A DNA stretch of 64,000 bases from positions 248,001-312,000 of the forward strand of contig NZ_PDBX01000001.1 in assembly GCF_002564105.1 (NCBI RefSeq), in the 5' to 3' direction. Below are positions 18,053 through 27,636 of the stretch, piece after piece; the first letter of the stretch is position 1; the number at the start of each line of letters is the position of its first letter. The notes below the pieces were generated by a model. The model did not search any database and was not told the DNA's origin. It saw only the letters and a list, made by a program, of their open reading frames with translations. The position numbers and the translations under genes are program-made. Origin of the DNA: Collimonas sp. PA-H2 (GTDB lineage Bacteria > Pseudomonadota > Gammaproteobacteria > Burkholderiales > Burkholderiaceae_D).

Positions 18053-18769
18053 TCAGCGCAGCAGTCCGCGCTTGCTCAGGTAAGCATTGCTGCCCAGCGA
18101 GACGATCGCATCCAGCAGCAAGGCCAGCACCGCGGTGGCGGCAGCGCCCAGCAGCAGCTGGCCCTGGTTGTTCAAGTAGATGCCGGGGAAGATCAGGCCG
18201 CCCAGGCTTTCGCCGCCGATCAGGATCGACAATGGCGCAGTGCCGACAATAATCGCCAGCGCGGTGCGGACGCCGCCGACAATGATCGGCAAGGCGTTCG
18301 GCAGCTCGACCCGGAACAGCACCTGCAGCGGCTTCATGCCGATGCCTTTGGCCGCCTCTTTCATGGACGGCGACACCTGCTTCAGGCCTTCATAGGTATT
18401 GCGCACGATGGGCAGCAGCGCCGCCAGCCACAAGGCGATGATGGCCGGCTTGTCGCCGATGCCGAACAAGGCCAGCGCCAGCGCCAGCACCGCCATCGAA
18501 GGAATGGTGTTGCCGATGTTGAAAAGCTGCATCCACTTTTCCGCATGACGGGCAAAGTAAGGCCGGCTCAGCAAGATGCCAGCCGGGATGCCGCACAGCA
18601 GAGACAGTGACAGCGACCACCCCACCAGTACCAGGTGACGGCCGGTGTAGTAGATCAGGTCGCCCTGATATTGACGGATCACCGCGGGGCCGATAGCCCA
18701 GCCAATGGCAGCCACCACCAGCACGGTAGCGACAGCGCCTATCACGGCGCTGCGATAGCGATTTGTCAT
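18053..18769 (-). CDS. Osmoprotectant ABC transporter permease
   Basis: A 238-residue membrane permease with about six helices and the coupling loop GLKQVSPSMKEAAKGIGMKPLQVLFRVELPNALPIIVGG. First gene of the permease-binding protein-permease-ATPase operon. ATG 18769 begins MTNRYRS and is preceded by an A/G-rich segment (AAGGAAAAAAG). The frame upstream has no transporter similarity. The organisation resembles E. coli yehYZ/osmF and other Opu systems. Confidence 0.92.
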   Translation of the reverse strand: MTNRYRSAVIGAVATVLVVAAIGWAIGPAVIRQYQGDLIYYTGRHLVLVGWSLSLSLLCGIPAGILLSRPYFARHAEKWMQLFNIGNTIPSMAVLALALALFGIGDKPAIIALWLAALLPIVRNTYEGLKQVSPSMKEAAKGIGMKPLQVLFRVELPNALPIIVGGVRTALAIIVGTAPLSILIGGESLGGLIFPGIYLNNQGQLLLGAAATAVLALLLDAIVSLGSNAYLSKRGLLR

Positions 18770-19308
18770 GCTTTTTTCCTTCCATAAGCATGGCCGGAAA
18801 AAGTCTGCGGTGCGCAAGAGCCTGGCGCAGGCGCTAGCCCGTGACCGCGAATCCGACTTTGTCTGGCGATGCATATTGAATGACCGCCGAGCACGTACCG
18901 GAATAGCCGGAACCTGTCAGCGCGACATACAAACAATTTTTTATGATCCCGTCCGGTCTTCCCGCGGGGAGGACATTGAACGAGCCGACTACCGCATGGG
19001 GCGGTACAGAATGCGAGGATGAATTCCCCGACGCTTGATGAAACTCCGGCGCTGCCGAAGCATGAGACAACCCGCTGACGCGAGCCACGAAACCCAAAAA
19101 TGTGCCGTTGAGAAAGCACGATGTTGTTGAGAGCCAGCTATTCTAACAACTTTTCTTGATGACGTCCAGTAATGGGATTCGCAAAAGCTATTACCGGAAT
19201 GTCTGAAGGCCAGAATAACATGGCTTTTTACTAAAAAATATAGGATTAATCCGAGAAGAAATGCGACGGAAGAGTTTGTAGAAAAGATGGCGCAAGGCCT
19301 GGTCGAAC
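18770..19308. other. Intergenic region without recognised gene
   Basis: About 540 bases between the osmoprotectant operon and the end of eda. Several short overlapping frames exist on both strands, but none has a ribosome binding site together with any recognisable domain. The promoter of the osmoprotectant operon should lie near 18770-18950. Nothing else identified. Confidence 0.4.
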
Positions 19309-19340
19309 CTGCCGGCATGGCTGAAAAACCATGCCGGCAG
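19309..19340 (-). terminator. Hairpin downstream of edd-eda
   Basis: The stem CTGCCGGCATGG and its perfect complement around an 8-base loop lie 20 bases beyond the eda stop. There is no clear T-run on the minus strand, so this may be a weak terminator or an mRNA-stabilising hairpin. Confidence 0.5.
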
Positions 19341-19360
19341 GCTCAGGAGGGGAAATCCGA

Positions 19361-20017
19361 TCAGAGCGCCTTGCGCAGCTTGCTTGCGGCAGCGGCCAGC
19401 GCGGTAATACGAGCCCAGTCACCCGCCTTCAGCAAGTCTTTCGGGGTCAGCCAGGAGCCGCCGACGCAAGCGACGTTTTTACAGGCCAGGAAATCCGGCG
19501 CCGTTTCTAGCGAAATGCCGCCGGTCGGGCAGAAGGTCACGTCGCCCAGGGGACCGGCAATCGCATTCAGCATGCCGACGCCGCCGGCCGGCACCGCCGG
19601 GAACAGCTTCAGCTGGCGGAAGCCGGCTTCGCGCGCCGCCATCACTTCGGACGGCGTCATGACGCCGGGCAACAGCGGCAAGCCGCTGGATTTGGCGGCG
19701 GCGATCAGCGCTGGCGTCAGTCCTGGCGAGACACCGAATACCGCACCGGCATCGCGCGCGGCGACGAATTCATCGGCCTGGGTCAGCGTGCCGACGCCGA
19801 CGATGGCGCCCGGCACCTGCTCTGCGATCGCGCGGATGGCCGGCAAGCCATGCGCAGTGCGCAAAGTCACTTCCAGCACGCGGATGCCGCCTGCCACCAG
19901 CGCCTTGGCCAGCGGCACTGCATGCTCAATGTCGTCGATGGCGATCACCGGAATCACCGGCGAAGCGCGCATGATGTCTAACAACTGATTACCGTATAGG
20001 AGATTTGAGGATGTCAT
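19361..20017 (-). CDS. eda: 2-dehydro-3-deoxy-phosphogluconate (KDPG) aldolase
   Basis: A 218-residue class I aldolase that splits KDPG to pyruvate and glyceraldehyde 3-phosphate, the last Entner-Doudoroff step. Visible features are the Glu of [24 protein letters not shown], and the Schiff-base Lys region FRQLKLFPA, then FCPTGGIS for phosphate binding. The start ATG overlaps the edd stop (ATGA), so the two are coupled. A HexR-like operator precedes edd. Confidence 0.96.
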   Translation of the reverse strand: MTSSNLLYGNQLLDIMRASPVIPVIAIDDIEHAVPLAKALVAGGIRVLEVTLRTAHGLPAIRAIAEQVPGAIVGVGTLTQADEFVAARDAGAVFGVSPGLTPALIAAAKSSGLPLLPGVMTPSEVMAAREAGFRQLKLFPAVPAGGVGMLNAIAGPLGDVTFCPTGGISLETAPDFLACKNVACVGGSWLTPKDLLKAGDWARITALAAAASKLRKAL

Positions 20018-21903
20018 ATCGTTGCTTTCTGTGGTTGTTCTGAATGTGCCGACTCTGCGGCTTCTGCCGCCGTCGGCATCGCTGGCGGCAGGCCGAAGCA
20101 GGTGGCGCCCTCTTCCGCCGCGCTGACCGTGGTGCGAAACATGGCAAACAGTTCGCGCCCCATGCCGACATGGTTGGCTGACAGGTCGGTTGCCTGCGGC
20201 TGGCGCTGCGCCCATTCTTCGGCCGGCACCAAGGCTTCCAGTATACCTTTCTCGGCATCGAGGCGGATCATGTCGCCGTTACGCACCAGGCCCAGCGGAC
20301 CACCGGCCAGCACTTCCGGAGTGACGTGGATCGCCGCCGGCACCTTGCCGGAAGCGCCCGACATGCGGCCGTCGGTGACCAGCGCCACGTGGCGGCCGGC
20401 ATCTTGCAGGATGCCGAGCGCCGGCGTCAACGCGTGCAGTTCGGGCATGCCGTTGGCGCGCGGCCCCTGATGGCTCAGTACGGCGATGAAATCGCGGTCC
20501 AGCTCGCCGGCGCGGAACGCCGCCATGAATGCTTCCTGCGAATGGAAGACGATGGCTGGCGCCTGCACCACCCAGTGCTGCTGCTTGACGGCGGAAATCT
20601 TGATCACCGAACGGCCCAGGTTGCCGGACAGCAGGCGCAAGCCGCCGTCCGCCGAGAACGGCGCACCGGCAGTGCGCAGCACAGAATCGTCGCCGCTCTT
20701 TTCCGGCGCTGGCTTGAACACTACTGTCTCGCCTTGCAGGAACGGTTCGGCGCAATGCGCGCGCAGGCTGTCGCCCAAAATGGTTTTGACATCTTCATGC
20801 ATCAGGCCGGCATCCAGCAGTTCGCGGATCACGAAACCGGTGCCGCCGGCGGCATGGAAGTGATTGACGTCGGCGTCGCCGTTCGGATAGATGCGAGTGA
20901 CCAGCGGCACCACGGCCGACAATGCATCGAAATCGTTCCAGTCGATGACGATGCCGGCGGCCTTGGCAATCGCCACCAGGTGCAAGGTGTGATTGGTGGA
21001 GCCGCCGGTGGCCAGCAAGGTGACGATAGCGTTGACGATGCTCTTTTCGCTGACGACATGGCCGACCGGCAGGTACTGATTACCGCGATCAGTAATCCGC
21101 AAAGCCTGGCGCGCGGCTTCCGCGGTCAGGGCATCGCGCAATGGCGTGTTAGGAGTGATGAAGGCCGAGCCCGGCAAATGCAGGCCCAACGCTTCCATCA
21201 GCATCTGGTTGCTGTTGGCGGTGCCGTAGAAAGTGCAGGTGCCGGCGCTGTGATACGACTGCGCCTCCGCCTCCAGCAGTTCCGCGCGGCCGACCTTGCC
21301 TTCCGCATAGAGTTGGCGAATCCGCACTTTTTCCTTGTTGCTCATGCCGCTAGTCATCGGGCCGCCGGGAATGAACACTGCCGGCAGGTGGCCGAAATGC
21401 AGGGCGCCGATCAGCAGGCCGGGAACGATCTTGTCGCAGATGCCGAGATAGACCGCGGCATCGAACATATTGTGCGACAGCGCAATCGCGGTCGCCATGG
21501 CGATCGCATCGCGCGAAAAAAGGGACAGCTCCATGCCCGGCTGGCCCTGCGTCACGCCATCGCACATGGCTGGCGTGCCGCCGGCAAACTGGGCGACGCC
21601 GCCGGCGGCGCGCACTGCTTCCTTGATGATCTGCGGATAATGCTCGAACGGCTGGTGCGCCGACAGCATGTCGTTATAGGAAGATACAATCGCAATCGAT
21701 GAACTTTTGTCCTGTTTCAGCTTCAACTTGTCATTGACTGGAAATGCGGCAAAACCGTGTGCAAGGTTGGTGCAGGACAGCGCGCCACGCTGCACATCCT
21801 GGCGGCGCGCATGTTCCAGGCGCGCCAGGTAGGCGCTGCGGTAAGGTTGGCTGCGTGCAACAATACGCTCGGTGACTTTGGCTACGCTGGCTTGAACAGA
21901 CAT
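20014..21903 (-). CDS. edd: Phosphogluconate dehydratase
   Basis: A 629-residue IlvD/Edd-family dehydratase with an iron-sulfur cluster, converting 6-phosphogluconate to KDPG. Cluster cysteines lie in [18 protein letters not shown] and [31 protein letters not shown] is the C-terminal family signature. The length is slightly longer than the usual 600-610, mainly from a C-terminal tail. First gene of edd-eda, divergent from pgi across a 298-base region with HexR-like boxes. Confidence 0.96.
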   Translation of the reverse strand: MSVQASVAKVTERIVARSQPYRSAYLARLEHARRQDVQRGALSCTNLAHGFAAFPVNDKLKLKQDKSSSIAIVSSYNDMLSAHQPFEHYPQIIKEAVRAAGGVAQFAGGTPAMCDGVTQGQPGMELSLFSRDAIAMATAIALSHNMFDAAVYLGICDKIVPGLLIGALHFGHLPAVFIPGGPMTSGMSNKEKVRIRQLYAEGKVGRAELLEAEAQSYHSAGTCTFYGTANSNQMLMEALGLHLPGSAFITPNTPLRDALTAEAARQALRITDRGNQYLPVGHVVSEKSIVNAIVTLLATGGSTNHTLHLVAIAKAAGIVIDWNDFDALSAVVPLVTRIYPNGDADVNHFHAAGGTGFVIRELLDAGLMHEDVKTILGDSLRAHCAEPFLQGETVVFKPAPEKSGDDSVLRTAGAPFSADGGLRLLSGNLGRSVIKISAVKQQHWVVQAPAIVFHSQEAFMAAFRAGELDRDFIAVLSHQGPRANGMPELHALTPALGILQDAGRHVALVTDGRMSGASGKVPAAIHVTPEVLAGGPLGLVRNGDMIRLDAEKGILEALVPAEEWAQRQPQATDLSANHVGMGRELFAMFRTTVSAAEEGATCFGLPPAMPTAAEAAESAHSEQPQKATI

Positions 21904-21932
21904 GATTAAAATCCTTGAAACAGTAGACGAAT

Positions 21933-21947
21933 TGAAATTTTACTACA
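21933..21947 (-). promoter_or_regulatory. HexR-like operator in front of edd
   Basis: The minus-strand sequence TGTAGTAAAATTTCA lies 30 bases upstream of the edd start. It agrees closely with the TGTARTNNNATTACA-type pseudo-palindrome known for HexR in proteobacteria. HexR represses edd-type genes and is released by KDPG. The match is by eye. Confidence 0.65.
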
Positions 21948-22136
21948 AAATAGCAGTTCGACGCTAATTTGCAAACCCATTCCTGCTGCCGTTGTGGTTT
22001 TTTGAAAGCAGGCGGCACCTGCATGAAACAACCAGTTTAGCCTCACGACGGACAATAGCAATGGCGCAGAAACAGGCAAGACAGTAATCAGGGAAAAACT
22101 CGCCCGGCCAGCGTAAATTATCCCGGTTTCAGCAAA

Positions 22137-22164
22137 CTACAAAATAATTTGTAGTGAAATTACC
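22137..22164 (+). promoter_or_regulatory. HexR-like operator pair in front of pgi
   Basis: CTACAAAATAATTTGTAG (22137-22154) is an inverted repeat of CTACAAA, and it overlaps TGTAGTGAAATTACC (22150-22164), which matches the HexR-type box. The site lies 37 bases before the pgi start. Confidence 0.6.
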
Positions 22165-22201
22165 TTCAACGTTGTATAGTCATATAAATTCCTGACCTAC
22201 C

Positions 22202-23878
22202 ATGAAGACTCCGGATATGCCACAGACAGCGCTCAATACTACCGCCAGCTTTCAAGCCTTGCATGAACATTACGCAACCGTCAAAGAGCGGCCGTTGCGC
22301 GAGCTGTTCGCTGCCGCCCCTTCCCGCTTTGAACAATTCTCGCTCAAGGCCGCCGGCCTGTTCCTGGATTACGCAAAGAACAATGTGACGGCGGACACCA
22401 TGGCGCAGCTGTTTGCCCTGGCGCGCGAACGCCAGGTCGAAAGCCGGCGCGCGGCGATGTTTGCTGGTGAAAAGATCAACACCACCGAACAGCGTGCCGT
22501 ATTGCACACCGCCCTGCGCGCACCGCCCCTGCCGGCGCTGGTAGTCGACGGCCAGCAGGTCAGCGCCGATGTGCACGCGGTGCTGCACAGGATCCAGACT
22601 TTCACAACAGCGGTGCGTTCCGGCGCCTGGCTGGGATATAGCGGCAAGCCGATCACCGACATCGTCAACATCGGCATCGGCGGCTCCGACCTCGGCCCCA
22701 AGATGGTGTGCCAGGCGCTGCGCCCTTACCAGCAGGCCGGCCTGCATCTGCATTTCGTCTCCAACGTGGATGGCGATGACCTCGACGCCGTGCTACAGCA
22801 AGTCAATCCGCAAACAACGCTGTTTGTGATCGCCTCCAAAACCTTCACCACCGCGGAAACCATGATGAACGCGCACTCCGCGCGCAACTGGTTCCTGCAA
22901 AACGGCGCCGCAGCGAGCGAGTCCGACCTGGCCAGGCATTTTGCCGCGGTCTCCACCAATGTCGAAGGCGTCACTGCGTTCGGCATCGATACGGCCAATA
23001 TGTTCCCATTCTGGGACTGGGTCGGCGGCCGCTACTCGGTGTGGTCGTCGATCGGCCTGTCGGTGGCGCTGGCGGTCGGCTTTGAACGCTTCAGCGAATT
23101 CCTGGCCGGCGCCCACGCCATGGACCGCCACTTCGAGAGCGCACCGCTGGAACAGAACATGCCTGTCATCATGGCCTTGCTGGGCATCTGGTACCGCGAC
23201 TTCTTCGACTATCGCTCGATCTCGATTGCGCCCTACCACCAGGACCTGGGCAATTTCCCTTCCTACCTGCAACAGCTGGAAATGGAAAGCAACGGCAAGC
23301 GCGTCGCGCTGGACGGCAGCCCGCTGGAAGTGGCCTCCTGCCCTATCATCTGGGGTAATGTCGGCACCAACGGCCAGCACGCCTATTTCCAGCTGCTGCA
23401 CCAGGGCAGCGACATCACGCCGGTCGACTTCATTGCTACCTTGAACGCCAGCCATCGGCTGCCCGGCCACCAGGCCGCGCTGCTGGCGAACTGCTTCGCC
23501 CAGTCGGAGGCCTTCATGCGCGGCAAGAGTGCGAATGAAGTGCAAGCGGAAATGCAGGCCAAGGGCATGCCGGCGGAGCAGATCGCCGCCCTGCTGCCGC
23601 ACCGCACCTTCCCCGGCAACCGTCCCAGCAACACCATCCTGATGGATGCGCTGACACCCGCAAACCTTGGCGCGCTGATCGCCTTGTATGAGCACAAGGT
23701 ATTCGTACAAGGTGTAATCTGGGGCGTCAACAGCTTCGACCAATGGGGTGTCGAACTGGGCAAGGTCCTGGCCAGCAATATCCTCGGCGAACTGACCGGC
23801 ACGCCGGCGCTACACCAGAACAACAGCCACGACAGCTCGACCAACGGCTTGATCGCGATGGCGCGTGCGGCCCTGTAG
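22202..23878 (+). CDS. pgi: Glucose-6-phosphate isomerase
   Basis: A 558-residue enzyme interconverting glucose 6-phosphate and fructose 6-phosphate. Signatures include NIGIGGSDLGPKM, the SKTFTTAETM phosphate-binding loop, WDWVGGRYSVWSSIG (PGI signature 1), the conserved HQGSDITPVDF region and GVNSFDQWGVELGK (PGI signature 2). ATG 22202 starts MKTPDMPQ; a second ATG five codons later is equally possible. In a cell using the Entner-Doudoroff path it would recycle fructose 6-phosphate to glucose 6-phosphate. zwf follows 122 bases downstream. Confidence 0.96.
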   Translation: MKTPDMPQTALNTTASFQALHEHYATVKERPLRELFAAAPSRFEQFSLKAAGLFLDYAKNNVTADTMAQLFALARERQVESRRAAMFAGEKINTTEQRAVLHTALRAPPLPALVVDGQQVSADVHAVLHRIQTFTTAVRSGAWLGYSGKPITDIVNIGIGGSDLGPKMVCQALRPYQQAGLHLHFVSNVDGDDLDAVLQQVNPQTTLFVIASKTFTTAETMMNAHSARNWFLQNGAAASESDLARHFAAVSTNVEGVTAFGIDTANMFPFWDWVGGRYSVWSSIGLSVALAVGFERFSEFLAGAHAMDRHFESAPLEQNMPVIMALLGIWYRDFFDYRSISIAPYHQDLGNFPSYLQQLEMESNGKRVALDGSPLEVASCPIIWGNVGTNGQHAYFQLLHQGSDITPVDFIATLNASHRLPGHQAALLANCFAQSEAFMRGKSANEVQAEMQAKGMPAEQIAALLPHRTFPGNRPSNTILMDALTPANLGALIALYEHKVFVQGVIWGVNSFDQWGVELGKVLASNILGELTGTPALHQNNSHDSSTNGLIAMARAAL

Positions 23879-24000
23879 CCACGCAGGTTTAAACAATTCA
23901 GTTGCAGTTTAATATTTCACTCAGTTTCACTTAAATAGTTGAGGACGGCGCAATCTGCCACGCATGGCAGCTCTTGAACGCTGCCCCGCAAAGGAAAACA

Positions 24001-25473
24001 ATGGCTCTTGCAGAATTTGATTTGGCAATCTTTGGCGGTACCGGCGACCTGGCAATGCGCAAATTGCTGCCGGCAATGTATGCGCGCGACCGCGCCAACG
24101 ACCTGCCGCCGGAGGCCCGCATCCTGTGCATAGGCCGTCACGACAGCAGCGACGCCGACTTCCTCAAGCACGTGGAACAGGACGCCAAGCCGCATATCAG
24201 CAAGGACAGCTTCGACGCCGCCGTCTGGGCGCGCTTCTGCCAGCGCATCAAGTACGTCGGCATGGACGCCACCGATGCCTCGTCCTACAAAGCGCTGGTG
24301 GAAGCCATGCGGCCCGACCACGCGATCACCAATGTGTTTTACCTGGCGACCCCGCCCAGCCTGTTCTCGAAAATCTGCAAGAACCTGGCTGCCAGCGGCC
24401 TGGCCACCTCCAACTCGCGCGTAGTGCTGGAAAAGCCTCTTGGCCGCGACCTCGCCAGCGCCAAGCAAATCAATGCCGAAGTCGGCCAGGTGTTTGCCGA
24501 ATCGCAGATTTTCCGCATCGACCACTACCTCGGCAAAGAGACCGTGCAAAACCTGCTGGCGCTGCGCTTTGGCAATGTGCTGTTCGAACCGCTGTGGCGC
24601 CGCGAATGGATTTCCGACGTCCAGATCACCATCGCCGAAGAACTCGGCGTCGGCAACCGCATGGGCTATTACGAGACCTCCGGCGCCTTGCGCGACATGC
24701 TGCAAAACCATTTGCTGCAGCTGTTGTGCATCGTCGCCATGGAACCGCCGGTATCGATCACGCCGGATGCGGTGCGCGATGAAAAGCTCAAGGTGCTGCG
24801 CTCGCTGAAACGCTTCACGCCCACCACGCTGGCGCAAAACGTGGTGCGCGGACAATATCGTTCCGGCCACGTCGAAGGCGTTGCCGTACCCGGCTACCGC
24901 AAGGAAACCGACGCCAATCCGCATTCGCGCACTGAAACCTTTGTCGCGTTGAAAGCCGAAGTCGACACCTGGCGCTGGGCCGGCGTGCCGTTTTATCTGC
25001 GCACCGGCAAACGCATGGCCGATTCGCTGGCGGAAATCGTGATCCGCTTCAAGACCATTCCGCATTCGATTTTTGCCCAGCCGAACAGCAGTTTCGAGCC
25101 AAATTGCCTGGTGATCCGCCTGCAGCCGGACGAAGGCCTGACCTTGAACCTGATGGCCAAGACGCCGGGCGACGGCATGCGCCTGAAGCCGGTTGAGCTG
25201 GAACTGAATTTCCGTGAAAGCTTCAAGTCGCCACGCATGGAAGCCTACGAGCGTCTGCTGCTGGACGTCTTGCGCGGCCAGTTGACCCTGTTCATGCGCA
25301 GCGACGAACTGGAAGCGGCATGGGAATGGGTCGAGCCTATCCTGGAATTCTGGGACCAGGAAGAAGACGACCCGATTCCTTACACCGCCGGTACCTGGGG
25401 CCCGGCCGCGGCCAGCGCCCTGATTGCGCGCGATGGCTTGCAATGGCGCGAAGAAGCGCTGCCTGAGCTTTAA
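24001..25473 (+). CDS. zwf: Glucose-6-phosphate 1-dehydrogenase (copy 1)
   Basis: A 490-residue NAD(P)-dependent enzyme producing 6-phosphogluconolactone. The nucleotide-binding motif FGGTGDLAMRKLLPAMY and the active-site RIDHYLGKETVQNLLALRF are present; the C-terminal DUCP-like domain is complete. ATG 24001 has AAGGAAAAC just upstream and is preferred over the ATG at 23974. An RpiR regulator gene starts 9 bases after the stop. A second full-length zwf is at 33074-34543. Confidence 0.96.
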   Translation: MALAEFDLAIFGGTGDLAMRKLLPAMYARDRANDLPPEARILCIGRHDSSDADFLKHVEQDAKPHISKDSFDAAVWARFCQRIKYVGMDATDASSYKALVEAMRPDHAITNVFYLATPPSLFSKICKNLAASGLATSNSRVVLEKPLGRDLASAKQINAEVGQVFAESQIFRIDHYLGKETVQNLLALRFGNVLFEPLWRREWISDVQITIAEELGVGNRMGYYETSGALRDMLQNHLLQLLCIVAMEPPVSITPDAVRDEKLKVLRSLKRFTPTTLAQNVVRGQYRSGHVEGVAVPGYRKETDANPHSRTETFVALKAEVDTWRWAGVPFYLRTGKRMADSLAEIVIRFKTIPHSIFAQPNSSFEPNCLVIRLQPDEGLTLNLMAKTPGDGMRLKPVELELNFRESFKSPRMEAYERLLLDVLRGQLTLFMRSDELEAAWEWVEPILEFWDQEEDDPIPYTAGTWGPAAASALIARDGLQWREEALPEL

Positions 25474-25482
25474 GGACACGGC

Positions 25483-26343
25483 ATGACAATGCTGCTGGAC
25501 GCGATCAAGACCCAGATCGACCTGCTCTCGAAGTCGGAGAAAAAGGTCGCCCTGACCATTCTCGACAACCCGCAGCTGGCGCTGGCGGAAAACATCACCG
25601 CCCTGGCGAAAAATGCTCAGGTATCGGAGCCGACGGTGGTGCGTTTTTGCCGCGCCATCGGCTACGAAGGCTGGCACGACTTCAAGCTGAAGCTGGCGCA
25701 GAGCCTGGCGGTGGCGCTGCCGGGCGCCAACGAGATGCTGGCGCAGGACGATATCGCCGCCGACCTGGTTAACAAGATCTGCAGCCGCTCCATCAACACC
25801 CTGCTCGACCTGCGCAACCATCTGAGCGCCGACGCCATCCAGAAAGCGCTGGACGTCCTGCTCAAGGCCAACAAGATCGAATTCTACGGCCAGGGCACCT
25901 CCGGGATAGTCGCGGCCGACGCTCAGCACAAGTTTTTCCGTTCTGGCGTTCCCACGGTCGCCTACTCCGATCCGCATATCCACAGTATCGCCGCCTCGCT
26001 GCTGCAGCCGGGCGATGCGGTGGTCGCCATCTCGCAGCGCGGCGGCAATGCCGCCTTGCTGCGCAGCGTGCAGCTGGCCAAGAAGGGCGGCGCCGACATC
26101 ATCGTGCTGGGACCGAGCGGCACGCCGCTGGCGGAACTGGCGACGGTGCTGGTGCCGATCGACCTCAGCTTCAATATCGATCCCTATACACCGATCTCGG
26201 CGCGGCTGGCGCACCTGGTGGTGATCGACATCCTGGCGGTCGGCCTGGCGCTCAAGCGCGGCCCGGAATTCCGCAAGAAAATGCAGAACGCCCAAAAAGC
26301 CCTGCAGCAGTTCGACATGCAGTTCGATTCGTTTTTCCGCTGA
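25483..26343 (+). CDS. hexR: RpiR/HexR-type transcriptional regulator
   Basis: A 286-residue regulator. The N-terminal HTH_6 domain (about 1-77) contains SKSEKKVALTILDNP and VSEPTVVRFCRAIGYEGWHDFKLKLA. The C-terminal SIS domain (about 125-265, EFYGQGTSGIVAADAQHKFFRSG and VVAISQRGGNAALL) binds sugar phosphates; HexR proteins respond to KDPG. It is directly downstream of zwf in a probable pgi-zwf-rpiR-AGE-pfkB unit. A second RpiR module is fused to glucokinase at 30976, so which of the two binds the HexR-like boxes is open. The symbol reflects this likely role. Confidence 0.85.
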   Translation: MTMLLDAIKTQIDLLSKSEKKVALTILDNPQLALAENITALAKNAQVSEPTVVRFCRAIGYEGWHDFKLKLAQSLAVALPGANEMLAQDDIAADLVNKICSRSINTLLDLRNHLSADAIQKALDVLLKANKIEFYGQGTSGIVAADAQHKFFRSGVPTVAYSDPHIHSIAASLLQPGDAVVAISQRGGNAALLRSVQLAKKGGADIIVLGPSGTPLAELATVLVPIDLSFNIDPYTPISARLAHLVVIDILAVGLALKRGPEFRKKMQNAQKALQQFDMQFDSFFR

Positions 26344-26389
26344 CGGCCCGCAGCCAGCCCTCATCTGCAAGCGCCTACAAAACACAGAC

Positions 26390-27610
26390 ATGAGACCAGT
26401 TTCTTCCGCACCTGACTATCGCGATCCTGAATTCCTGCGCGACCGCATGCGGCGCGACATTGCTTTTTTCCATCCGCGCGCGATTGACCCGCATGGCGGC
26501 TTCTTCCATTACCTGAATGACGACGGCAGCGTCTACGACAGCGCCAGCCGCCATCTGGTGAACAGCAGCCGCATGGTGTTCTGCTATGCGCTGGCCTGCC
26601 GCCTGGACGGCAAGGAAGAATATCGTGAAGCCGCGCGGCATGGCCTGCGCTTCCTGCAGCAACAGCATTGGCGGCCGTCGTACGGCGGCTATGCCTGGGT
26701 GCTGGAAAACGGCGTCGCCGTTGACCGCACCCAGCATTGCTACGGCTTGGCGTTCGTGCTGCTGGCGCATGCGCACGCGGCACGCATCGGCATCAGCGAA
26801 GCGGCCGACGGCATAAGCGCCACCTTTGAACTGATGGAAAAGCTGTTCTGGTCGGAAGCCGACGGCTTGTATGCCGATGAAGCGACGCCGGACGGCGTGC
26901 TGTCGCCCTACCGCGGCCAAAATGCCAACATGCACAGTTGCGAAGCCCTGATCGCCGCCTTTGAAGCAACCGGCGAGCGGCGCTATCTGCTGCGCGCCGA
27001 ACTGCTGGCGCGTAACATCACCGTGCGGCAAGCCGCCATGGCGGACGGCTGGATCTGGGAGCACTATCATGCCGACTGGAGCATAGACTGGGAATACAAC
27101 CGGCATGACAGCAGCAATATGTTCCGCCCATGGGGTTTCCAGCCCGGCCACATGACGGAATGGTCGAAACTGTTGTTGCTGCTAGAACGCCATAGCCAGC
27201 ACTTGCAAGGCGATGCCGGCTGGCTGCTACCGCGTGCGTGCGCGCTGTTCGACCTCACCATGCCGGCCGCCTGGGATCAGGAATCCGGCGGCCTGGTGTA
27301 TGGCCTGGCGCCGGACGGCAGCGTTTGCGACAGCGACAAGTACTTCTGGGTGCAAGCCGAATCGCTGGCGACTGCCGCCCTGCTGGCCCAGCGCAGCGGC
27401 GACGCCGCGTACTGGGTCAGCTACGAAAAATTATGGACCTACAGCGACGCGCATCTGATCGACCAGGAGCGCGGCGGCTGGTATCGCATCCTCCACCGCG
27501 ACAACCGGCGCTACGGCCCGGAAAAACCGCCGCACGGCAAGACCGATTTCTATCATCCGATGGGCGCCTACCTGGAAGCACTAGCAGCTGTCGGCAGCCC
27601 GCTTGAATAA
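26390..27610 (+). CDS. AGE-family sugar epimerase/isomerase (likely mannose isomerase)
   Basis: A 406-residue (alpha/alpha)6-barrel protein of the N-acylglucosamine 2-epimerase family. Family features include HLVNSSRMVFCYALA near the N-terminus, NANMHSCEALIAAFEATG, RPWGFQPGHMTEWSKLLLLL, KYFWVQAESLA and GKTDFYHPMGAYLEAL, with catalytic-type His residues. Members act as GlcNAc 2-epimerases, mannose isomerases or sulfoquinovose isomerases. Next to a fructokinase-like PfkB gene and glucose catabolism genes, a D-mannose/D-fructose isomerase is the most likely; this is inference from context. Confidence 0.85.
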   Translation: MRPVSSAPDYRDPEFLRDRMRRDIAFFHPRAIDPHGGFFHYLNDDGSVYDSASRHLVNSSRMVFCYALACRLDGKEEYREAARHGLRFLQQQHWRPSYGGYAWVLENGVAVDRTQHCYGLAFVLLAHAHAARIGISEAADGISATFELMEKLFWSEADGLYADEATPDGVLSPYRGQNANMHSCEALIAAFEATGERRYLLRAELLARNITVRQAAMADGWIWEHYHADWSIDWEYNRHDSSNMFRPWGFQPGHMTEWSKLLLLLERHSQHLQGDAGWLLPRACALFDLTMPAAWDQESGGLVYGLAPDGSVCDSDKYFWVQAESLATAALLAQRSGDAAYWVSYEKLWTYSDAHLIDQERGGWYRILHRDNRRYGPEKPPHGKTDFYHPMGAYLEALAAVGSPLE

Positions 27611-27636
27611 ATAATATAAATCACACCTCACATTGC

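Noticed and set aside
18766..19318. Short overlapping frames upstream of the osmoprotectant operon
   Set aside because: No ribosome binding sites, no domain resemblance and mutually overlapping.
20326..21702. A 458-codon plus-strand frame opposite edd
   Set aside because: Antisense shadow of edd with no domain resemblance.
23917..26391. An 824-codon open frame on the minus strand opposite zwf and the RpiR regulator gene
   Set aside because: It is the antisense of two certain genes, arises from high-GC codon bias, and its composition (many His/Gln/Arg) matches no family.
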